A stretch of 64,000 bases of DNA from Rhabditoides inermis (lineage: Eukaryota > Nematoda > Chromadorea > Rhabditida > Rhabditidae), in NCBI GenBank assembly GCA_963966185.1, contig CAWZYM010000115.1, forward strand, positions 5,001-69,000. Direction: 5' to 3'. Below are positions 45,101-56,541 of this stretch, piece after piece (the stretch's first letter is position 1; every line of letters starts with the position of its first letter). The notes beneath the pieces are model-generated. The model searched no databases. It had not been told where the DNA came from and saw nothing but the letters and a program-made list of their open reading frames with translations. The translations under genes were made by a program, and so were the position numbers.

Positions 45101-48100
45101 GCAAACCCCCGTATCTCTTATCGCAACAACGGGGGCGCGCGCGAAATTGTTGACGTAGCAAAACACATGCACACACTAGCGGTCTGCAGTCAGTTGCGAG
45201 CGCATGATGCCAACTAGCCGTGTGGTGTAGTGTGGATAGGGTGGCCGGCAAAACTAGCCCACACTCATCCTGTCCGCTCGCCCCACACAACCCAACTACG
45301 CTATGTTCGCTCTTTCGTCTCGCGACCCGTCTTGTACCAAACGCACACCTCTCTCACTTTTCTCTCTCATCTCTCAATCGATACTCGTCCGCGAACATAA
45401 CATGACCAGCTGATAGCCGATGTACCGTGTTTTTCGTAATTTGCAAATTCAACGTTTCTTTCCGAACATTCCATTCTAATAGTTTACCATCTGTGTAATC
45501 GCAGCTACTTTTACCGGATATCAGCACCACATGTGTGAGTGTCCGGTCCCCTCGCGCCTCGCCCGTAAATAAACACCCATTCGCAATCGCTCACTCGCCT
45601 CCCGCACTCTGCCTTCACACATGTTTCAACCGCTGTCATTGTCAATGGTGATATTACTCACCAATCGATCGTGTTATGCTGTTGCTGCGCGAATAGAATG
45701 ACTCACTCGTGATGAATACTACTTGCATTGGCCGCATGTGTATTGATTGATTAATTAATTTACATCGTCCGCTGTTCCAGTAATGGCCTCGCTGACTCGC
45801 CGCGTGGGCGGAGTGTGCGTGCTGGCCGGCGGCGCGCTCTTCATCATCATCGGAGTGCTCGTCCTCACCCTCATCCCAATCATCATCGACACCAAAGTCG
45901 TAGAGGTGAGTGGCCAATATTTGATTGATTGATTGCTTCCACGCTTCCATCTATCCGACCCGCAGTCATTGGTCATTGCTTGACGACGTTTCCTTACAGC
46001 AAGACTGGCTGGGCTACAACCCGCCCGCGTCGGCCAATGAGACGCGCGAGCTCAACGACATGACGCGCAAGTGGCTCGACCCGCCCTACGAGATGGCGCT
46101 CCACATCTGGATGTACCACGTCGACAACGAGATGGAGATCGTCGCCGGTGGAAAGCCGCGCGTACGCCAGCTCGGACCCTTCACCTTCATGTGAGTACGC
46201 CTTGCTCGTCTTGTCGTACAACTCATCGTATTCAGTGAGAAGCAGGACAAGCCGTTCCACCGCTTCGATTTGAACGACACGCGCGTTTTCTATCGCAACC
46301 GCCGCCGCTACTTCTTCAACCAGTCCATGTCGTGCGCCAAGTGCCGCCTCGACCACAAGGTCACCATCCCCAACATTCTTTTCCAGGTACGTTGTATTCA
46401 TGTATTACTCCATCATCCTTTATAATGTTGTGTTGTAGAAACTCAACGACTTTGCCGAGAGTGGCGTGCTCGCCAAGTTCGCTGTCGAGACGGTGCTCAC
46501 GCTCATGAAACGCGAGACCCCGTTCATCACTGTCACGGTGAGTTGTTCTCTATTCATGTTCGTTGTATTATTCCATCCTGTCTAGGTGGGTGAGGCCCTG
46601 TTCGATGGCTACTCCGATCCGCTCATCTCTGCCGTGTGCGACAAGCCCGTCATCAAGCCCCTCTGCAACGCCGCACAGATCCCCGACCGCATCGGATTCT
46701 ACTATGGAGTGAGTGTTTCTATTATGATTGATTGAGCATGGGTGCAATACGAAATTGCAGAAGAACGGAACCGACGACGGTCTCTACGAAGTCTCCACCG
46801 GACAAGATTCTCGCTGGAATATCGGCAAGGTATGCGCGATTAGCTATCTCGTGTTGTGCTCGTGATAGGGGTTCTTATCGCATGTCGGTGTCTACATATT
46901 GGTGATTGTTTCCAAGCTAGACTAATCTTGAGGGATCAATGAATTGCATGTTTCTTTGTAGGTCTACACATGGAACAACATGACCACCGTCGACGAGTCC
47001 TTCTGGTCCGATCCCGCCGCTCGCGTCATCAACGGCACCGACGGACAAATGTTCGGACCGCTGATGAAAAAGGGAGAGCCCGTCACTATCTTCACCGGAA
47101 GTCTCGGACGGTTCGTTTACTTGTTTTTTTTTTATTTGAGTGTCGTATCATGTTGTTTCAGTACGATTCAATTCGAGTACAAGCGCAAGTCGTCCTACCA
47201 GGGAGTGGCAGCGTGGAGGTTTGGTTTCGGCAAGCAGTTCTTCGACCCTGCCGTGCCCGCCAACCGCGCATTCTGCAATCCCGATAGCCCAACCTACTTC
47301 AAGAACACCACTGTGCAGATTCGTGAGTACAAATCTTTGTTGTTTCCTATCTCCCAAAATCATGTTCAGCCGGATGCCTTCCCGCTGGATTCCTCGACAT
47401 TGGTCGCACGCAGCCTGGCCAGCCGCGCATCTACATCTCACAGGCGCACTTCCTCAACGCTCCCAAGGAGGTGCTCAACTCGATCGACGGCATGCTGCCC
47501 GAGGCGCATCACGGAGACGAAACCATCCTCGACATTGAGCCGACCAGCGCTGTCGTCATCCACGCCAAGCAGCGCATGCAGGTCAACGTTGGCATGAAGG
47601 GAGGCGGACTTAAGTAAGTGTTTTTAGATTTACAGTATCATATAAATTTCATCTACAGTATCCTCGCCAACATGCCGTCGGTGATCATGCCCGTGTTGTG
47701 GATGAACGAGACCGTGTCGTTCGACGCGGACACGAGGGACCAGCTGCTCAATGAGCTCCTCGCCGCCAAGCACATCACCCACATTGCCGGCGTCACCGTC
47801 ACCACCATCGGCGCCCTCTGCTGGGTGGCGTTCGTCGTCTTCATCGCTGTCGAGCGCGTCGTCAAGGTATTGCATTGTTATAATATTGATATTATTAGAA
47901 TCTTAACATTTTCTTTGCAGCGCGCTCAACCCGAAGACGAGCAGCCGATTCTCGAGAACGACGTCATCGTCTCTGACGCGGAGGACGATCACTAATTTCT
48001 CAACTGTCTACTTCACCCACTCGACACTTGGACGTCTACGAGTCACTCCCTCACCTTCACACTCCCTTACACATGTTTGCATTCTGGAAGCATCTTCCGT

Positions 48101-51100
48101 TTGACGCTCAACTAATCATGTCCATCTGTACATAGCTATGCCGGTTGAGAGTTTGTTTCATAATGTGATATAACATTAAACATATTCAAAACAGAAACTA
48201 TTCCTATTGTCTTTTTATCAAAGAACATGCATCTCTTATCATTATCACCGGGCGCATCGATAGATATGCGCACGTATAAAGTAGTGTGATATGTGCACCT
48301 ATCTCAGCCTTTTGACAGTTCGCCAGAAAGCAATCATGCGCTGTTCTACGTTTTCCTTATTTTGTGGCAGCGTCTCGATTGTCATAGGAGTATTGGCACT
48401 CACCGTTCTTCCTATTGTTATTGAAAATGGTGTTGTTGAGGTGGGTGAATGCGATATGATGAAGAAATGAAAACAGAAATGAAAACTTGTAGCTGCATTG
48501 GCTGGGGAATTTACCTACCACTTCAAATGAAACCGATGTGCCAAATGAGATCACAAGGATGTGGATCGACCCCGCTTATAATATGACTCTCCGGATTTGG
48601 ATCTATACGGTGCTAAATGAATACGAAATAGTACGCGGAGAGAAGCCCAGTGTGCAACAAATTGGACCATTCACTTTCATGTGAGTACTGAGCGTTATGT
48701 ATGAAAAAATCATCTATCATGTTTAGTGAACTGCAAAACAAAACAGTTGAATTCGCAAAGAACAATATTCGAGTATTCTATAAAAACTCTAGACGATACA
48801 TTTTCAACCAAACCCTATCATGTTCATCATGCAATCTTCGTGATACCATAACTATTCCTAATCTGATAGTACAGGTACGTTCTTTTTTGTTTGTTAACGT
48901 TAATATTATGTTTCGTAGAAACTGAACGACTTGGCCGAAAATAGCACTGCGACTAGAATAGCAATCAACAGTATATTAAAACTAATGAAACGAGAAACGC
49001 CATTCATTACTACAACCGTCGGCGAAGCTCTGTTCGATGGTTATACCGATCAGCTTATTCATACTGTATGCGACCACAAATTGATCAGACCGTACTGTCA
49101 AAAACAACAAATCCCCGAACGAATTGGATTCTTATATGGAGTTTGTTTTCTATTGAGCAACGAGGTGAAATGGTTCTTCTCAGAGAAACAACACTGACGA
49201 CGGAGTCTATGAAATCTCTACTGGACAGACTAATCGTTCGGATATCGGGACGGTGAGCAAAAGCTTAAAAGTAAATAATCACGGTTTTTCAGGTGTATTC
49301 ATGGAACAACCTGACTGCTCTTCCAGAGACTTACTGGTCAGACCCATCTGCTCGTGAAATTGTCGGAACGGACGGGCAGCTATTTTCACCGCTTTTGAAA
49401 GAAGGACAAGATCTAACCATATTTAATGGATTACTGTGCAGGTACTGGCGAACAACATCAGCATAACAATTAGTAATTTCGATCGATAACTTTCGACTAT
49501 GCGAGGGAATCCACATACGATGGAATCTCCACGTTTCGCTACAAGCTAGGAAGCCACGTATTCGATCCAATGGTTCTGAAGAATCGACCATTTTGCAATC
49601 CGACAACACCCACATTCTTCACTAATGCAACAGTCCAGATTCGTGAGTACAGAGAGCCGAAATTATTCGAATCCAAATTCAATCCATGCAGCGGGTTGTC
49701 TCCCTGCTGGTTTCCTTGACATCAGTCGCTGTCTTCCGGGAGAACCACGCATTTACATCTCGCATGCTCATTTTCGAAATGCGCCAATTGAGGTGTAACA
49801 TGTCGATGTCGAAATCCAACCTACGACCATTTAGATTTCAAATTCATTGGAAGGAATCGCACCTGAAAATCACCACGGAGACGAAACCTATTTTGACATT
49901 GAACCGATGACGTCTGTTATCATCAACGCCAAACAGCGGTTGCAAATCAATGTCGGAATGAAGGGCGGGAGTAAGAGGGGACTCAGGTGATACAAATATG
50001 ATCAAATTTAAAATATCACATGTATGTTACAGCATCCTGTCCAAAATGCGACCAATCATTCTACCTATATTCTGGATGAACGAAACTGCAACGTTTGATC
50101 CTTTGACAAAGGACATGCTTCACACTTTGATGACTACACGGTAAACTAAATACTAAAATTACTCTTGGAATCTATAACCTGATAACTCAGGATTTCAATT
50201 AAATACTTCGGCATTGTTTTCGTATCAATGGGAGTCATCTGTTGGATTGCATTTGCAGTGAAAGTGGCAGTATCACAGATTGTAGAGGTAACGTGACATC
50301 GTGGAGAGCATAATGAAGACAAGCTGTTTCAGCACGCGCATTCCACGACCGAAGAAGAGCAAAGTATCATCTCTTCCGATTCTGACCGAGACGACAGCGA
50401 CACCGAGATCATCCGACCTGTTCCCGTCGTCCAAGTGGAACAACACCGTACCCCACATTCCTCACCCACTCTCACTCACACCCACGCGCCTCCCCTCAGC
50501 ATGTGAACCAAGCCCCGCACCTCGCCATGTCTCTAATAAATCATACTTTCTCCAGCTCTGAAAATCTTCATATAACATATTGACCTACCCTTGCAGTTCC
50601 AGTGCATATTGGCGCGATCCGTCTTCATGAGCGTCTTGTTCGAGACGAGCGAGAAGTCGCTGTTCAGACGGTGCACCGAGATCTTGCCCGGCTGGCCCTG
50701 CAACAAACACCAATCAACACCGCGGATGGCAGCGTGTCACACTCAACATGCAAACCGAATCATACTACAACATCGACTGAATCCGATTCCGAAACACAAA
50801 CATAATCATGCTACAACATCAACGAGTCCCAACCCAATTGAGCGAAAACAGTCCGAATGGGATTGAGTGATAATTGAACACGTGTGTTACAAGATTATCC
50901 ATAAGACTGATAAACAGATACTGGAAAACGACTCACGCCAACAGCGGGCACGTATGTGGCGACGTGGTGCTGGCCGCCCATGCCGCTGCCCGGCGACACG
51001 GCGAACGAGTCAATCTTCGACACCGTCAGCTTCGCGTCGTACTTCTCTGCAACAACCAATCAAATGGTTATTCGGAATCGCAAACATGATCATGACACAC

Positions 51101-53078
51101 AGAAATCACACACTACGAAATCATACATAACACCCGCAACACTCTGCGACACCAATCGCTTTCGCTATTCCTCACGGATTTGGCATCTTTGCTTACCTTA
51201 TTTCCTCAAAAGCCCCAGATTCTACGTTCCTGCCCGGGGTGCATCATAGATCAAAACGGATCAACAGCAATAATCAGTGAAAACACAACGAGCTGTGCGC
51301 GACTGACCGAATAGGTTGTGCTTGTGGAGGAGGAGCTCGCTGCCGACGAGGCGCACCGCGATCGACTCGTCCTCTGTCCACTGCGGCGCCCACGACGACT
51401 GCAACAAAGGTATGATTACTTACTCGATTACTAGAGCGATCCTATTCACACCAGGTTGTTCGGAACACAGGCATGACACGATACATGTACAGACACTCAT
51501 GCACACTTATATATCAAACATCAAAAGCGGACAAATAGACGATCAGAGTACAACACCGCACCTGCTTCTGAGCGATGAGGGTGGTGATGTGCTTGCCGTC
51601 GGGCATCGACCAGATGCGCAGGTTAGGCTCCGGCTTCTTCTCCACACCGTCAACGATCTGTGGATTTTAAGGGGAAGAAAGGAACACAACGGTACGGTAA
51701 GAACGATAAGTTTAAGCTCTTTATGATATGCAAAACATGGCCACCTAGTAATAACAACACCATTATTCGTAACACCTTTACCTTGGGTCCGTAGAGTGTG
51801 TACGGCTCGTAGGTGAGCATGTGCGAGTCGCGCGGAGAGAAGATCACCTGAGAAGGGACTCACTCAAAAGTTCATAGATAGCTAATTGACAAGAACACCA
51901 ACTGTATGAAATTCAGAATGGTGAACAGTGAACACTGAATATGCGAAATCCCACACCTGTTGGGTGCGCTTGAGATCGGCGGTGAGCAGCTTGCGGCCAG
52001 TCGAGCACTCCATCGCGACAGTACTGAAAGAGACGGTGAAGGAGGGGGGTAACGAATCTGTTCAATTGGTTTCATCTGTAGTTGTAAATTATTTCATCTC
52101 ACAAAGACGAGAGTTATAGAGCAGTTTTTTTGGCCTTATAACACATTGAGGACCACATGCATATACCATTGTATCTCTAAAGCACTCACCGGACCGAGTC
52201 GCAGAATGCAAAGTACTGGCCATTGTGGGAGAAGGCGATCGTGCGGCACGGGTTCTCCTTCGGCGACCTGAGCGGGGAGGAATATACGCGTTTCTAATCG
52301 TCTAAACTTGTCAGAAAAATATTCTGTCAGAAAGTTCAACTGTATACGAAACTTGGACAGCAATACGTTTCGCGGATTTGATTCTCGTTATTTATAAAGC
52401 AAAGCAAACAAACAAGCATGCACAACCTACATAGCACACACTGTTTCTGCCCTATCACCTGACAGTTGTGCTAACTGATTGCCGGGCTTCATCAGAGATG
52501 AACAATCAGCTGTTAGTAGCTCAAAATACTACAGTTTCTACAGTGGGGTTAGCATGCATGCAAAACAATTTATTACATAAGAATCATAAGAATCAAAAAT
52601 AATCAACCACGTCTGTCTACCTGTCTACCTATATATGGTTAATCAATAAATCAATAAACCAATAAACTCATGTTTGGAGATGTAGTTGTTCCAGTGGATG
52701 TATGTTGCCGACCGCCTGCCTGCTGGGTCGAACATGGGAGAGAATGAGAGAGAGGAGTGACACATTTGCGCAAAGTTTTGTCGACGAACATGAATCAACA
52801 ACTAATCTTTCTTTAACCACTTCGCAAATTCATTTGAGAGCTAACTGTGAAATAAACAACTGGAAACAGCAAAAATAACCCACTGTTTATCCTCAAATAC
52901 GCGCTCGGGCTGGGCATTCAGTCCTTTGTTGAGGGAGAAGCCAGTGGATCCACGAACTGAAACCGTGCATATGCATATGTAACCAAACTAAGTTTTTAGT
53001 ATACAAATCACTTTTTAAAAACGCAATCAAATAAAGAAGATGACGCAACTCACCGGAATAGAGCAGATTATCACCCAT
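42115..53078 (-). CDS. eIF2A: Eukaryotic translation initiation factor 2A
   Basis: Twenty-one coding exons, all in phase, run from ATG 53078 to TGA 42117-42115: 53078-53054, 52956-52884, 52715-52668, 52267-52190, 52023-51957, 51847-51782, 51657-51562, 51398-51308, 51046-50937, 50697-50589, 45028-44958, 44795-44739, 44573-44499, 44362-44281, 44128-44040, 43836-43736, 43510-43441, 43309-43217, 42808-42724, 42558-42419, 42183-42115. The product is 564 residues, close to the usual 580 or so. Family landmarks include VRGSTGF near the N-terminus, TNQSYYGEQ, GPIYAAKWNP, FGNIATGKMEFWD, FEWAPDGQHFMTATTTPRLR, LWHYTG and a C-terminal helical, charged segment ending NALKV. eIF2A is a cytosolic WD-repeat propeller protein that delivers Met-tRNAi or acts at alternative starts. 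Intron 10 (5.56 kb) contains two CD36-type genes on the opposite strand. Confidence 0.93.
45783..47995 (+). CDS. CD36/LIMP-2-family scavenger receptor, copy 1
   Basis: Eleven exons in phase (45783-45905, 46000-46190, 46236-46386, 46439-46537, 46586-46708, 46761-46829, 46962-47110, 47162-47322, 47370-47613, 47659-47866, 47921-47995) give 530 residues. An N-terminal membrane segment (about 9-36), a large luminal domain with family motifs (QLGPFTF, SCAKCRL, RETPFITVT, FCNP, GCLPAGFLDI, ISQAHFL, HHGDE, DIEPTSAVV) and a second membrane segment (about 480-503) are followed by a short tail. The tail has DEQPIL (512-517), a textbook [DE]xxxL[LI] lysosomal sorting signal as in LIMP-2. The start codon is two bases after a TTCCAG acceptor, compatible with trans-splicing. 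GC-rich codons. Nested antisense in eIF2A. Confidence 0.93.
48175..48180 (+). terminator. Polyadenylation signal ATTAAA
   Basis: A common variant signal 180 bases after the CD36 copy 1 stop, and 155 bases before the copy 2 start. Confidence 0.5.
48275..48281 (+). promoter_or_regulatory. TATA box before CD36 copy 2
   Basis: TATAAAG lies 55 bases upstream of the ATG at 48,336, and a CGCCAG acceptor-like site lies 9 bases before the ATG. The short spacing from copy 1 would also fit an operon; the sequence alone does not decide. Confidence 0.4.
48336..50506 (+). CDS. CD36/LIMP-2-family scavenger receptor, copy 2, possibly decaying
   Basis: Exons by homology and phase are 48336-48440, 48493-48680, 48727-48874, 48919-49140, 49184-49252, 49293-49441, 49482-49642, 49692-49792, 49835-49986, 50033-50140, 50191-50287 and 50333-50506. 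The product has the same layout as copy 1 (QQIGPFTF, SCSSCNL, RETPFITTT, FCNP, GCLPAGFLDI, HHGDE, DIEPMTSV). The tail EEEQSIISSDSDRDD is acidic and dileucine-like. Copy 1's intron between FITVT and VGEAL is absent here, while two introns (49793-49834 and 50141-50190) are extra. The acceptor before 49482 ends in CG instead of AG; the nearest upstream AG gives a frameshift and stop. Codons are AT-rich, unlike all neighbours. Either a young pseudogene or a gene with a rare splice site. Confidence 0.8.
50535..50540 (+). terminator. Polyadenylation signal AATAAA
   Basis: Lies 29 bases after the CD36 copy 2 stop and about 50 bases before eIF2A exon 10, which is read on the other strand. Confidence 0.6.
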
Positions 53079-53782
53079 TGTTGGGACGGTCCGGACCTGA
53101 ATGAGATACGTAATCAGATAGCAGTTAGAAATTCGATATATACATAAACTTGACAATACAAATAACTCTAAAACGAAAAATAGTGAAAAATTACGAAAAT
53201 TTAGAGCACTTTTCAAATAGTCTCGTTCGTGACGGGACCAATTAAAGCAAAAATATCTTATAAAATGTTGGAATTAGTAAAGCACGAATCTGAATAAATG
53301 TTTATTGCATAGCATGTAAAATTCATTCAAAAAATAGTACTTTATTATATCATTTCAAATCATACACATGCTACTTCACTGTAATTTTAAGCGTTAAGTT
53401 ATCTCTATGTAATAAATAACGAACTACCATGAAGAGATCAATCAATCAATGAAGACATACATAATGACAGTATATATGAGTTTTAAAAGAACTTTATTGT
53501 ATAATGTTTATGTTCCGTGACTAACGACAACAATCCGGAAACGTTCTTCTGGCTAAAACGCGGAGTCACTCATCCGAACGAAATCTCTCCAGCGTCAATT
53601 CTCAACTAGGTAGTACTACTATACGTCATTCTGCTATTCAATACATTTTGTTGTGATTTGTTACAACGATTCCGTCGGATCTGCACTAATTACACCACTA
53701 TAGATCTTCTCACCTCCCGTAAAACGCATGAAATCTCTCTTTTTATCATCGCATGCAGCCGTATCAAACTCGAAAAAAGCGC

Positions 53783-53822
<40 letters not shown>

Positions 53823-55423
53823 CTCTCTCTTGCTATCTCTCTATCCCTCTCTCTCTCTCTCTCTCTCCCTCTCTCCCTCTCTCCCTCTCTCCCTCTCCCT
53901 CCCCTCCACTCCCTCGCAGTATTGCTGCGTCAGGTGTCGAATTCTTCAGCGATGGCAGATCGGTTGCAAAAAGTGAGAATCGAAAAATCGGCCCAGACCC
54001 TGGGGCCATGAGCTGTTTGCGCCTCGCTCCTTCCATCATCTAACCCATTCCTATCACACTCTGATCAATTGTATTATAGGATAACCGCAAAGATTCCTTT
54101 CTCGAGTCCTTCAGTGCACGACGACTAATGTTTATTAGTGGACAGACGAGCGTACGACATGTGTTTTTTTTACGTGTTGTCCTCGCCGCATGTTCACTCG
54201 GCCACCCACGCTCCCTCGACACCGATGAATCTTCGAAATCAATGCTGCAAAATATCTCTTTCCTTCTCTTGCACATTTTTTGTCTCCATAACCAGTGCAA
54301 ACGTAATAGCGTTACTGGAATTCTACGCAATCAGTGTCACTAGTGCGCATCTTGTTTCTTTTTCTTTGCCTTTTTTTCCAATATCCGCCTACTGCGCACT
54401 CACGATGTGCCGTAGAGATTTCGCCGTAGATAAAGTTTTAGCTGCACATCATTTTCCACAAGTGATTTTGTTTTACCTCGACACGTTTTGACCCTACTCT
54501 CTTCACTCGGCTGTCCGCGGGTGTAAGCAATTCATCATAATTACTGCTATGTGTTCGGCATCCCCTCTCTTTCTCCCTCCCTCCTCTATCCTCTCTCGCT
54601 CCTTCCCTCTCTCTCCCTGCGCGATGTTACAACAACCGAGCAACATCACAAAGAGAAGCGAACATCCCAGACTAATACCCCACACTAGCATATATCACAT
54701 AACTGAAACTGCTAACCTAAACAGCTATACTAATGGGTTACGCGCTTCTATTTCGTGGTGTCTCCAGAATGATTGACTTTCGCCTTTTCTCGTTTTCGAC
54801 ATCTCAGCAATTGGCTTGAGACGCCACAGGTGTCTCATCCCAACCCCTTTTTTGTGTGGCGTAAAAAGAAAAGAGACTCGACCTACCCTATCGCTTCCTC
54901 ACTCACTCACTCACCCGTTCGAACGACCTGAACTTATCAGCTGTAGTCACACTAATTGACTAATTGATCTGCCAACTGGGATGTGCCGTTTCGGTAAGCT
55001 GTGTGTTTTGAGTGACTGCATGATAACTGCATTGTATTATTTTTTGTAACGCTCCTCGATCGCTCGCTATTTTATCTATATGAGACTGATACCGCGGCTT
55101 CTTCATTCATCCCTTCGCTAACCCTGCATCTTTTCCAGCATTATCGTACCACTTTTCTTATTCTATATCACTCGTGCACCCCGCTTGTGTTCCCCCTATA
55201 TTCGTTTCTCCCTCAAGGTGTTGTCAGTCTCTTCGAAACAGTCTGAACGGAGTTTCAAAGAGGCTAACCATGCCTTCGGAACGCGGCGTTTCGAAGATAG
55301 CCCCATACCCCCCCCCCCTCTTTCAGTCCCTCCCATGCTGGCCGAATTTTGCTTACTGATACTCCCGAGTACCCCCCCCCCCTCCTCTTTCCTTGTCGCA
55401 TTCCCCCATTCCAGTGCCCCCCC
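53079..55423. other. Divergent intergenic region between eIF2A and the potassium channel
   Basis: Must hold the promoters of both divergent genes, but I see no clear TATA element. It contains a (CT)n tract (53,791-53,900) and C-runs (55,308-55,318 and 55,372-55,382). A decoy CCCATGCTGGCCGA at about 55,331 duplicates the channel's start context at 55,421. Confidence 0.5.
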
Positions 55424-56195
55424 ATGCTGGCCGAGGGCGTGTCGCGCCTGATCGCGCAGCTGCGTGACGGCGCTAAGGGACTCGTACCACTCATCATTCT
55501 GGCAGTCTACACACTCATCGGGGCGCTCCTGTTCAGGTAGGATAGGTAGTTCGGTGTAGGGTTCTCGTAGATAGGGTAGTTCAGCTAGGTTTAGGTCACT
55601 GATCACTCGATGGCTCCTTATACACCAGCTTTTGGACCCTCGGAAAGATTCTGTGTGTTTTTTTGTATTACGAAGCAACTTTATGATAATGAATCGAATC
55701 ATCAATCAATCATCAATCGAATGTTTACTCGGAATCGCAAACATGATTATGACACGTACAAAACGAAATCATTGAATCAATATTGGCTATACATCGACAA
55801 TCCAAATGCGCGGCGACTCCAGTACCAAACTGACCGCAAGGAACGATATCCACTCCACATAGTGCCAATAGTGATCCAATCTCCGAGCTAGCGTTGCTGA
55901 CTTCCATTCGGGCTACTCCGCGCGGGCCCAGCGTTTCTCACGGAGGATTCCCAAACTTGCGGCGACGACGGGCGGCGGTGCGAGAAATGCACCCGACCGG
56001 CCGCAGTGACGAAAAGAAATGGAATACTTCGCGTTTACTCACCTACGATCCCGTTCGGTCTATTCACTCACTAGATCTAAATTCCTCACTCAATCGGCCA
56101 ATCTTTTTTTTTGCGTAATTCCAGTAACAGCTAGGAAGAGCAGTAAGGCATTTGGTGCAGAATATAGAGCGAGCGAGCGAGCGAGCGAGCGAGCG

Positions 56196-56245
<50 letters not shown>

Positions 56246-56485
56246 AAATTTCAGGGAGTTGGAGGGTCCGAATGAGCAGTACACGCTTGAAACTCTGAAG
56301 AAGGAAAGGGCGGAGCTGCTGGAGGTGAGTCGACCACACCCTAAGCCCCGCCCACCCTGACCCCGCCCCTTGCAGAACACTGTCTACCGACTGAACAACA
56401 TCCGCGGTATGACTCCCATGGCTGCGTACAATCACACTGTGAAGACACTCACTCGATACGGAGACAAGCTGGGAGTCGAGGCGGT

Positions 56486-56541
<56 letters not shown>

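Noticed and set aside
48181..48335. Operon intercistronic region between the CD36 copies
   Set aside because: The spacing fits an operon, but a TATA box lies just upstream of copy 2; sequence alone cannot decide, so no operon was called.
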